Positions 1 to 5,716 of a stretch of 7,161 bases of DNA are shown one piece after another. Numbering within the stretch: the first letter of the stretch is position 1; each line of letters opens with the position of its first letter. Source of the DNA: Nautiliaceae bacterium (GTDB lineage Bacteria > Campylobacterota > Campylobacteria > Campylobacterales > Nautiliaceae); NCBI GenBank assembly GCA_027063075.1, contig JAMOSM010000126.1, positions 1-7,161 on the forward strand, read 5' to 3'. A program made the translations under genes and the position numbers. The notes under the pieces were generated by a model. That model was not told where the DNA came from. It made no database searches and worked only from the letters and a program-made list of their open reading frames with translations.

Positions 1-1
1 C

Positions 2-595
2 GAGCCAGAGCCGTTTGTAATGGAACTTCCAAAATACAGATTTCCAAAAGTTAAAGCCATTCTTTTTGATTTATGGATTAAAACAAAAATGTATCTTAAA
101 AAAGCCGGGACGTTTATTGCGGCTGCAAGTTTGATTATCTGGTTTTTAAGCTCATATCCTGCACATGAAAAAGAGCTTCAAAATATCCCGGATAGTGAAA
201 AGCAGGCATATATTCTTGAACATTCATATTTAGCAGATATAGGAAAAGCAATAAATCCAATATTTGAGCCTCTTGGATTTACATGGAAAGAGAGTGTTGC
301 GATTTTAACAGGACTTGCTGCAAAAGAGGTAGTTGTTTCAACTATGGCGGTTCTTTATCATACGCCTGATAGTGATGAGACAAGCAAGGAGTTAATTGAA
401 ACTATTAGAAAGAATATTCCTTTTGCAACGGCTGTTGCGATTATTTTGATAATAATGTTTTACTCACCTTGTCTTGCGGCAATGGGGACATTTTATGCTG
501 AGGTACCTCAGTGGGCTTGGAGATTGTTTTATACAATTTATCCAAACGTATTTGCTTATATTGCGGCACTGATAGGTTATATGATAGCTAGTTAA
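2..595 (+). CDS. feoB: Ferrous iron transport protein B, C-terminal part (5' truncated by window edge)
   Basis: FeoB is the inner-membrane Fe(II) permease, with a cytosolic N-terminal G domain and a C-terminal membrane domain; only the membrane part is visible. The frame is open from base 2, before the first ATG at 20, and opens with EPEPFVMELPKYRFPK, which matches the conserved FeoB stretch closing the first Gate segment (typically FVMELPPYR). A transmembrane helix follows (GTFIAAASLIIWFL), then a periplasmic-type hydrophilic stretch, the second Gate segment (PIFEPLGFTWKESVAILTGL and AAKEVVVSTM), a helix with the conserved Cys (FYSPCLAAMGTFYAE) and a final helix ending in IAS. About 197 residues are visible out of the 700 or so usual for the family. 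The ATG at 20 is internal, not a start. The downstream porin begins 56 bp later on the same strand, so co-transcription is possible. Family assignment is secure; the G domain cannot be checked here. Confidence 0.95.
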   Translation, partial: EPEPFVMELPKYRFPKVKAILFDLWIKTKMYLKKAGTFIAAASLIIWFLSSYPAHEKELQNIPDSEKQAYILEHSYLADIGKAINPIFEPLGFTWKESVAILTGLAAKEVVVSTMAVLYHTPDSDETSKELIETIRKNIPFATAVAIILIIMFYSPCLAAMGTFYAEVPQWAWRLFYTIYPNVFAYIAALIGYMIAS

Positions 596-651
596 GTAAT
601 TTGACCTGAGTAAGTCGTTAAACTGCTCTTTAATTTTAAAAAGGAGGTTTA

Positions 652-1686
652 ATGAAATTAAAGAGTTTAGTTTTAAGTGCTGTTTTAATATCAGGTCTTA
701 GCGCTTATGACATATCTAAAAACCAGACAGTTGAGGGTTATGTGAAAATTCACGCTGAGAGCGATACCGAATCGGATGCTGGGTTTAGTATGGCGTCATT
801 TAATCTTAAATACCGGCAAAATATTAATGAATTTGTATTTAATGCAGCCGCAATTGCTAATTTTAAAATAAGTGAAGAAAAAGACGCTTACGATGATGAC
901 GCTAATAAATTTGGCGTAAGAGAATTTAACATAGAGTATGCAAAAGATAAATTTAGCGCTATTATCGGTAGGCAGGAGCTTGATTTTGCATGGATTGGGG
1001 ATTATCACGACGCGATAATGCTTGAATATAAAGACGGATATGATGTAAAAGTCGGTGTTTCAAGGGGTAAAATAGTGCTTGATGATGATGCGCCTTTGGA
1101 GGATTATGAAAGAATAAAAGATAAGGATGGGGAAAACTCTATTTTATATTTTGGGGATTTGAAATTTGAAAAAGAGTCTTTAAAACTAAATCCTTATCTT
1201 TTTGGCGTAAAAGATAAATTTTTTGGGTATGGTATTATAGCAGAATTTGAAAAAGATAATTTTACGCTTCTTGGGCATTATGCAGGAAGTGACGAGGAAG
1301 CTGGTAAAGATGGCTGGATTTATCAAATTGAAGGAGGATATTCTTTTGTTGCGGATTTGAAGCTTGGATATATTCAAACATCAAAAGATGGGATTGGCTC
1401 TTTGGCGGATTACGGGGATAACATAAATCCGTTGGAAGAGGGGAATTTAGTATATGAAGCCGATGCTAAGACTTTTTATATCGGTGCTGAAAAAGAGATT
1501 GATAAATTTACATTGGGCGCAATGTATGGAAGAACAGATACCGATGCTCTTGATGAAGATGAGATTAATTTCAATGTAACTTATGCTTACAATGATAATT
1601 TGGAATTTGAATTTATTTACAGCAGAACCGATAATGATGATGAAAAAACAAACAATTTTAAAGGAAGTGTGACTTACAGCTTTTAG
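652..1686 (+). CDS. Outer-membrane porin, Opr-like family of Campylobacterota
   Basis: This is a 344-aa protein. A typical Sec signal peptide covers residues 1-18: a basic start (MKLK), a hydrophobic core (SLVLSAVLISG) and a likely cleavage after LSA before YDISK. The mature chain alternates short amphipathic beta-strand segments with acidic Asp/Glu-rich turns, has no cysteine or hydrophobic helix, and ends in an aromatic beta-signal (VTYSF, terminal Phe), as expected for insertion by the Bam machinery. The segment IGRQELDFAWIGDYHDA (residues 105-121) resembles a motif I associate with Opr/OprD-like porins of this phylum. It is somewhat shorter than many family members, which by recollection run near 380-420 aa. 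The start is fixed by AAGGAGG at 641-647, 4 nt before the ATG. It probably forms a general or anion/small-solute channel; substrate cannot be read from sequence. Its position behind feoB might suggest a metal-related role, but that is only inference. Confidence 0.85.
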   Translation: MKLKSLVLSAVLISGLSAYDISKNQTVEGYVKIHAESDTESDAGFSMASFNLKYRQNINEFVFNAAAIANFKISEEKDAYDDDANKFGVREFNIEYAKDKFSAIIGRQELDFAWIGDYHDAIMLEYKDGYDVKVGVSRGKIVLDDDAPLEDYERIKDKDGENSILYFGDLKFEKESLKLNPYLFGVKDKFFGYGIIAEFEKDNFTLLGHYAGSDEEAGKDGWIYQIEGGYSFVADLKLGYIQTSKDGIGSLADYGDNINPLEEGNLVYEADAKTFYIGAEKEIDKFTLGAMYGRTDTDALDEDEINFNVTYAYNDNLEFEFIYSRTDNDDEKTNNFKGSVTYSF

Positions 1687-1694
1687 GAAATAAA

Positions 1695-1754
1695 ATGATT
1701 GAAGAAAAAGAAGAGTTTTTTGACGTTGTATTGTTTTTAACGATTTATTTGTAA
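1695..1754 (+). CDS. Possible 19-codon mini-ORF after the porin gene
   Basis: An ATG at 1695 opens 19 codons (MIEEKEEFF then a hydrophobic end, VVLFLTIYL) to a TAA at 1752-1754. AGGA at 1685-1688 lies 6 nt before the ATG and overlaps the TAG stop of the porin gene, so translational coupling to the porin is possible. The peptide has an acidic N-terminus and a hydrophobic C-terminus, like some small membrane-associated peptides, but it is too short for recognition. It lies in the same frame as the mini-ORF at 1788, separated from it by stop codons at 1752 and 1782, so the pair may instead be remains of one decayed gene. Real translation is uncertain. Confidence 0.2.
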   Translation: MIEEKEEFFDVVLFLTIYL

Positions 1755-1787
1755 TTTTTACTGCTAAACTCCTTTAAGGAATGAAAA

Positions 1788-1853
1788 ATGGATTTTAAAG
1801 AATTAGTGGAAATGGATTCTCCTATTTTATACGAAATTTTATACGGGGATTAA
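1788..1853 (+). CDS. Possible 21-codon mini-ORF upstream of nrdA
   Basis: The ATG at 1788 is preceded by AAGGA at 1776-1780 with an ideal 7-nt gap, and the frame runs 21 codons to TAA at 1851-1853. The acidic peptide begins MDFKELVEMDSP and ends ILYEILYGD. Its last third is built on a 10-bp direct repeat, giving the near-duplicate ILYE/ILYG. A second ATG at 1781 lies directly on the SD and opens only five codons. No homologue is recognised. It could be a small protein, a leader peptide for the nrd region, or the tail of a decayed gene sharing its frame with the mini-ORF at 1695. There is no run of one amino acid as in classical attenuators. Confidence 0.25.
   Translation: MDFKELVEMDSPILYEILYGD
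1824..1845 (+). repeat. Two direct copies of a 10-bp AT-rich repeat
   Basis: ATTTTATACG occurs at 1824-1833 and again at 1836-1845, giving an exact 12-bp period inside the 21-codon mini-ORF. Each copy contains TATACG, which resembles a -10 box, so the repeat may duplicate a promoter element or a protein-binding site. It may equally be a chance duplication of four codons. Confidence 0.6.
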
Positions 1854-1861
1854 TTTTTTAG

Positions 1862-1881
1862 CCCTCCTTCTCTCTCCTTTG
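1862..1881 (+). other. C/U-rich tract with two anti-Shine-Dalgarno-like blocks
   Basis: Nearly every base from 1862 to 1880 is C or T, standing out from the AT-rich surroundings. It contains CCTCCTT (1863-1869), which matches the anti-SD of 16S rRNA and is complementary to the porin SD AAGGAGG (641-647). It also contains TCTCCTTTG (1873-1881), the exact complement of CAAAGGAGA (2034-2042), which is the SD region of nrdA. An RNA containing this tract could base-pair with ribosome-binding sites, but no function is shown by sequence alone. Confidence 0.45.
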
Positions 1882-1912
1882 TTTTGTAAATTTAATTTTA
1901 TAAAATTTAAAT

Positions 1913-1940
1913 GCCTAATTTTAGGCTATTTGTTTTTTTT
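1913..1940 (+). terminator. Probable intrinsic terminator between the porin region and nrdA
   Basis: GCCTAATTTTAGGC at 1913-1926 folds as a GCCTA/TAGGC stem with a 4-nt ATTT loop, and is followed by TATTTG and eight Ts at 1933-1940. The stem is short, but its GC-rich base stands out in AT-rich DNA and the T-run is on the correct (+ strand) side. It would end transcripts coming from feoB, the porin or the mini-ORFs, and so separate them from the nrd operon. Because the stem is weak, partial readthrough or an attenuator role is possible. Confidence 0.5.
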
Positions 1941-1964
1941 CTTAAATAAAACTTGATTTATAAA

Positions 1965-2003
1965 TTTTTTTTTAGGGTTGTTTTAAGTTTTTGATGATAT
2001 TAT
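1965..2003 (+). promoter_or_regulatory. Probable sigma-70 promoter of nrdA
   Basis: TATTAT at 1998-2003 matches five of six positions of the TATAAT -10 box and lies in GATGATATTATTC. Upstream is a T9 run (1965-1973), then TTGTTTT and a further T-run. This pattern of T-rich stretches without a firm -35 box is typical of sigma-70 promoters in Campylobacterota. Transcription would start near 2010 and leave a leader of about 36 nt before nrdA. No other box in the 105 bp between the terminator and nrdA looks better. A TATAAA at 1959-1964 is an alternative with no usable -35 box. Confidence 0.4.
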
Positions 2004-2045
2004 TCGCTATCTACAAAAGACTACTTTTTACTTCAAAGGAGATGA

Positions 2046-4487
2046 ATGTATCCAGGTATTACGGTTATTAAAAGAGACGGAAGAAAAGAACCTCTTGATA
2101 TTAGTAAAATAAGAAAATATACAAAAGCTGCTTGTGAGGGGCTTAATGGGGTTGATTATACAGAACTTGAACTTGATGCAAAACTTCAGTTTCGTGATGG
2201 AATTACTACAGCTGAAATTCAAGATACATTAATAAAAACTGCGGTTGATAAAATTGATATTGATAGACCTAATTGGAATTTTGTAGCAGCAAGGCTTTTT
2301 TTGTTTGATTTATATCACAGGGTTACAGGTTTTAGCGGTTATGACAGTTTAAAAGATTATTTTGAAAGAGGTGAAAAAGCGGGAAGGCTTCTTCCAGGTC
2401 TGAAAGAAAAGTATGATTTAGATGATTTAGATAAATATATTAAAATCGAAAGGGATTTTCAATTTACATATCTTGGCATCAAAACACTTTATGACAGGTA
2501 TATAATTAAAGATAAAGAAGGAAACCCTATAGAACTTCCTCAGCAGCTCTTTATGGGTGTGGCTATGTTTTTAGCTCAAAATGAAACAAACCCTAAGAGT
2601 ATTCCTGAGGATGACAGAGACAAGGTAGATTTAAATGATGTTAAGTCAATTAGGGGGTATTGGGCTAAGAAGTTTTATGATGTAATAAGTAAATTTGAAG
2701 TAATGGTGGCTACTCCTACACTCTCAAATGCAAGAACCACCCGTCATCAGCTTAGCAGCTGTTATGTAGGAAGTGTAAATGACAATATTGAAGGAATTTT
2801 TGATTCGTATAAAGAGATGGCACTTCTTAGCAAATTTGGAGGAGGAATTGGCTGGGATTTTAGTAAAATAAGAGCTCTTGGAAGTTTTATAGACAATCAT
2901 AAAAACGCAGCTGGGGGGGTAATTCCCTGGCTTAAAATTACAAACGATATTGCAATTGCCGTTGATCAGCTTGGAACGAGAAAAGGTGCAATAGCTGTTT
3001 ATCTTGAGCCTTGGCATATGGATATATTAGACTTTTTGGATTTAAGAAAAAACTCAGGAGAAGAAAGACGCCGTGCGCATGATTTGTTTCCTGCTCTTTG
3101 GATACCGGATTTATTTATGAAAAGAGTTGAAAAAGATGAATTATGGACTCTTTTTGACCCTTATGATGTATCTGATTTAACAGATGTTTATGGGGAGGAG
3201 TTTGAAAAAAAATATATTGAGTATGAAAATAATCCTTCTATTCCAAAAAGAAAAATAAAAGCAAAAGAGCTTTGGAAAAAAATACTGCTTGAATATTATG
3301 AAACAGGAAACCCTTTTCTTTGCTTTAAAGACAATGCTAATAAAAGAAATCAAAACAACCATTCTGGAATAATAAGAAGCTCAAATCTGTGTACGGAGAT
3401 TTTTCAAAACACAGAGCCAAATTATTATAAAGTAAAAGTAAGTTATGAAGATGGAAGTGTTGATTATTTTGATGAAGAAGAGGATGTAAAAGTTACTCTT
3501 GGAGAAGTTGAAGTAGTTGTAAAAGGTAAAAAGATAACTTCTCTTCATTCAATTAACAGTAAGAAAGTTTATATGGTGGAAAAAGTCGCAGTTGATGGAA
3601 AAACGGCTGTTTGTAACCTTGCAAGCATTAATCTTAGCAAAGTAAATACTCCTGAAAAAATTAAAGAAGTTGTTCCAATTGCAATTAGAATGCTTGATAA
3701 TGTGATTGATTTGAATTATTATCCTGTCAAAAAAACAAAAGATACAAACATAAAAAACAGAGCCATAGGTCTTGGTGCAATGGGTGAGGCTCAGCTTTTA
3801 GCTGAGAGACAGATTTTTTGGGGAAGTGATGAGCATTTAAGACTTATTGACGAGATTTTTGAAGGGATTAGTTATTATGCAATAGATGCAAGCTGCGATT
3901 TGGCAAAAGAAAAAGGAACTTATCCCGAGTTTGAAGGAAGTAACTGGAGCAAAGGTATTCTTCCTATTGATACGGCAAATGAAGAGGCTAAAAAACTTGT
4001 GGAAAGAGACCTGTTTAGTGCAATGCAGTATGATTGGGAGAAGTTAAGGGAAAAAGTAAAAAATGGTATAAGAAACGGATATTTAATGGCAATAGCCCCT
4101 ACAAGCTCAATTTCAATTCTAACAGGTACAACTCAGACAATAGAACCTGTTTATAAAAGAAAATGGTATGAAGAAAATTTAAGCGGACTTATTCCGGTTG
4201 TGGTTCCTAATTTGAATGCTGATACTTATATGTTTTATCAATCAGCTTATGAGCTTGACCAGAGGGTTTTGGTAAAAGCGGCGGCAATTCGTCAAAAATG
4301 GATAGACCAGGGACAAAGTTTAAATATTTTTATTACCACAGATAAAGCAAGCGGAAGATATCTTAATGAAATTTATATGCTTGGATGGAAACTCGGAGTT
4401 AAATCTTTTTATTATTTAAGAAGCCAATCGCCTGAAGTTAATGAAGAGGTAATGGATAGAAGTATTGAATGTTTTGGATGTCAGTAA
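2046..4487 (+). CDS. nrdA: Class Ia ribonucleoside-diphosphate reductase, alpha (catalytic) subunit
   Basis: This 813-aa cytosolic enzyme reduces ribonucleoside diphosphates to deoxyribonucleotides, using a radical supplied by NrdB. The ATP-cone covers residues 4-93 and keeps K9, E15, K21 and T55 of the E. coli cone. The barrel carries the active-site residues C239 (in LSSCYVG), N447, C449 (thiyl radical) and E451 in SSNLCTEI, and C523 in AVCNLASINL. The pair Y789-Y790 (FYYLRSQ) matches the radical relay, and C809/C812 (ECFGCQ at the C-terminus) match the cysteines reduced by thioredoxin. APTSSIS is the phosphate-binding loop. C449 and C523 are 74 residues apart, against 23 in E. coli, which reveals an insert of about 51 residues. 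The start at 2046 follows AAAGGAG (2035-2041) and is collinear with E. coli NrdA. nrdB starts 12 nt after the stop. Identification is secure. Confidence 0.97.
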   Translation: MYPGITVIKRDGRKEPLDISKIRKYTKAACEGLNGVDYTELELDAKLQFRDGITTAEIQDTLIKTAVDKIDIDRPNWNFVAARLFLFDLYHRVTGFSGYDSLKDYFERGEKAGRLLPGLKEKYDLDDLDKYIKIERDFQFTYLGIKTLYDRYIIKDKEGNPIELPQQLFMGVAMFLAQNETNPKSIPEDDRDKVDLNDVKSIRGYWAKKFYDVISKFEVMVATPTLSNARTTRHQLSSCYVGSVNDNIEGIFDSYKEMALLSKFGGGIGWDFSKIRALGSFIDNHKNAAGGVIPWLKITNDIAIAVDQLGTRKGAIAVYLEPWHMDILDFLDLRKNSGEERRRAHDLFPALWIPDLFMKRVEKDELWTLFDPYDVSDLTDVYGEEFEKKYIEYENNPSIPKRKIKAKELWKKILLEYYETGNPFLCFKDNANKRNQNNHSGIIRSSNLCTEIFQNTEPNYYKVKVSYEDGSVDYFDEEEDVKVTLGEVEVVVKGKKITSLHSINSKKVYMVEKVAVDGKTAVCNLASINLSKVNTPEKIKEVVPIAIRMLDNVIDLNYYPVKKTKDTNIKNRAIGLGAMGEAQLLAERQIFWGSDEHLRLIDEIFEGISYYAIDASCDLAKEKGTYPEFEGSNWSKGILPIDTANEEAKKLVERDLFSAMQYDWEKLREKVKNGIRNGYLMAIAPTSSISILTGTTQTIEPVYKRKWYEENLSGLIPVVVPNLNADTYMFYQSAYELDQRVLVKAAAIRQKWIDQGQSLNIFITTDKASGRYLNEIYMLGWKLGVKSFYYLRSQSPEVNEEVMDRSIECFGCQ

Positions 4488-4499
4488 AAGGAGTGGAAA

Positions 4500-5540
4500 A
4501 TGAAAATAAAAAAACTTTTTAATTACAACTGTCCTATGCACAAAGGGAGTACTACATCAATTATAAACGGATGTACAGAAGGAATTATAAACTTAAATAA
4601 GCTTAGCTATCCTTGGGCTTATAATTTGTGGGATATGATGCTTGCAAACACTTGGTTTCCAAGGGAAGTTGATTTAACAGAAGATGCAAGGCAATACAGA
4701 CAGCTTCTTCCGGCGGAAAAAAGAATGTATGATAAGGCTTTAAGCCAGCTTATTTTTATGGACTCAATCCAGACAAACAATACTCCAGACCACGTAAATC
4801 CATGGATAACAGCACCTGAGGTTAATATGTGTTTAGTCAGACAAGCGTTTGAAGAGGCGCTTCATTCACAAAGTTATGCTGTAATGGTAGATAGTATTTC
4901 CTTAAACACAGACGAAATTTATGAAATGTGGAGGGCTGATAGCAATCTTCGTAAAAAAAATGAATTTATAGGAAGTGTTTATGAAAATTGGGGAATAAAA
5001 GCGCTTAACGGTGATGATGAGGCGAAGGTTTATATGATAGTAGCGAACCAGGCGCTTGAGGGAATTTATTTTTATAATGGGTTTGCGGCTTTTTATGTAT
5101 TAGCAAGGTCGGGTAAAATGCTTGGAAGCGCTCAAATGATTAGATTTATTCAAAGAGATGAGGTAACCCATACTCTTTTATTTGCTAATATTTTTAAAGA
5201 GATAAAAAAAGAGTATCCTGATTTATTTACACCTGAGGTTATTAAAAACATAAAAGAGATGTTGTACCAGGCTTATGAGCTTGAGAGGGATTGGGGCTTT
5301 TATATAACAAATGATGAAATTCTTGGAATGAGTAAAGAGCTTATTGACAGATTTACAAAATATCTTGCAAACAAACGTGCACACGCTATGGGTCTTGGAT
5401 TGCTTTTTGAAGAAGTCGGGTTAAAAAATCCTATTACGTGGTTTGATAGTTTTAGCTCTTTTAATGAGCAAAAAACAAACTTTTTTGAAGGAAATGTGGT
5501 AAATTATTCTAAAGGAAGTTTAAATTTAGACGATTTTTAA
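4500..5540 (+). CDS. nrdB: Class Ia ribonucleoside-diphosphate reductase, beta (radical-generating) subunit
   Basis: This 346-aa ferritin-like subunit houses a di-iron/tyrosyl-radical cofactor and passes the radical to NrdA. The metal ligands are all found: D58 (REVDL), E119 and H122 (EEALHSQSY), E187 (ALEGIYFY), and E221 and H224 (RDEVTH). The radical tyrosine is Y126, four residues after H122 as in E. coli (H118/Y122). W52 corresponds to the relay tryptophan, and Y336 near the C-terminus may be the counterpart of relay Tyr356. The tail ends LNLDDF, the acidic peptide that docks on the alpha subunit. With the tyrosine present and no NrdI nearby, this looks like class Ia rather than Ib or the Tyr-less Ic, although the metal cannot be proven from sequence. 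SD AAGGAG at 4488-4493 lies 6 nt before the start. Spacing to nrdA implies one operon and balanced expression. Confidence 0.97.
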   Translation: MKIKKLFNYNCPMHKGSTTSIINGCTEGIINLNKLSYPWAYNLWDMMLANTWFPREVDLTEDARQYRQLLPAEKRMYDKALSQLIFMDSIQTNNTPDHVNPWITAPEVNMCLVRQAFEEALHSQSYAVMVDSISLNTDEIYEMWRADSNLRKKNEFIGSVYENWGIKALNGDDEAKVYMIVANQALEGIYFYNGFAAFYVLARSGKMLGSAQMIRFIQRDEVTHTLLFANIFKEIKKEYPDLFTPEVIKNIKEMLYQAYELERDWGFYITNDEILGMSKELIDRFTKYLANKRAHAMGLGLLFEEVGLKNPITWFDSFSSFNEQKTNFFEGNVVNYSKGSLNLDDF

Positions 5541-5557
5541 AATTAAAAAGGAATTTT

Positions 5558-5716
5558 ATGATAGTTAAAGTAGATGTAAGAGATGATAAGATTTTAAAGT
5601 TTTTTGATATTTTGAATGCTTTAAGAGATGATTTTGTCATAGATTTTAATGCTGAATATGAAGAGAAAGCGGAGGAAGTTGATTATGAAAATGAAACAGG
5701 AGATTTTAAGGATTAA
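5558..5716 (+). CDS. Small acidic protein of unknown function between nrdB and yjbQ
   Basis: A 52-codon frame starts at ATG 5558, 5 nt after AAGGA (5548-5552) and only 17 bp after the nrdB stop, and ends at TAA 5714-5716. I do not recognise it. The protein begins MIVKVDVRDDKILKFFDIL, which would fit a beta-strand followed by an amphipathic helix, and ends in a very acidic tail (AEYEEKAEEVDYENE). Its size, charge and layout resemble the antitoxin half of type II toxin-antitoxin pairs, but no toxin gene follows. The next gene, yjbQ, begins inside it (32-nt overlap including the stop), with its SD formed by codons of this ORF, so translation of the two is probably coupled. Good SD, tight packing and codon use similar to its neighbours support a real gene. 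Function is unknown. Confidence 0.7.
   Translation: MIVKVDVRDDKILKFFDILNALRDDFVIDFNAEYEEKAEEVDYENETGDFKD
5671..5675 (+). promoter_or_regulatory. Ribosome-binding site that fixes the yjbQ start
   Basis: GGAGG lies inside the 52-aa ORF, 9 nt before the ATG at 5685. Earlier in-frame ATGs at 5649 and 5658 would add a basic MLNMKRKRRKLI stretch not expected in the family and lack a comparable SD. The ATG at 5691 is 15 nt away. This makes 5685 the best start. Confidence 0.65.

Noticed and set aside
601..620. Partial inverted repeat TTGAC / GTTAA as a terminator after feoB
   Set aside because: Only a few pairs with a mismatch and no T-run behind it.
601..634. TTGACC with TTTAAT as a promoter for the porin gene
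   Set aside because: The two boxes are 22 bp apart, too far for a sigma-70 promoter, and the -10 match is weak. A porin promoter may exist here but cannot be supported.
796..1377. Minus-strand frames of 70 and 63 aa inside the porin gene
   Set aside because: Antisense shadows of an AT-rich gene with F/I/K-rich translation and no domain.
1861..1881. SD-like sequences on the minus strand (AAAGGAG, AAGGAGG) as a gene start
   Set aside because: No ATG lies at a usable distance and no minus-strand frame follows.
2042..2071. Alternative start ATG at 2042 overlapping the nrdA start
   Set aside because: It touches the SD directly and opens only nine codons before a stop; the ATG at 2046 gives the conserved NrdA N-terminus.
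2028..2222. 64-aa minus-strand frame over the nrdA start
   Set aside because: Antisense to the conserved ATP-cone; no recognisable protein.
2724..3017. 97-aa open frame on the minus strand inside nrdA
   Set aside because: It lies entirely antisense to conserved NrdA catalytic sequence, has no recognisable domain, and reads as low-complexity Ser/Lys/Ile-rich shadow coding.
3177..3362. 61-aa minus-strand frame inside nrdA
   Set aside because: Phe/Ile-rich shadow of Lys/Glu codons; no domain or support.
3420..3581. Intein in NrdA
   Set aside because: The insert is only about 51 residues, with no Cys/Ser at a splice start, no His-Asn end and no endonuclease motif; the flanking sequence continues as normal NrdA.
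5649..5684. Longer YjbQ with an N-terminal MLNMKRKRRKLI extension
   Set aside because: The extension is translated from the overlapping 52-aa ORF region, is not expected in the family, and lies around the SD used for the ATG at 5685.
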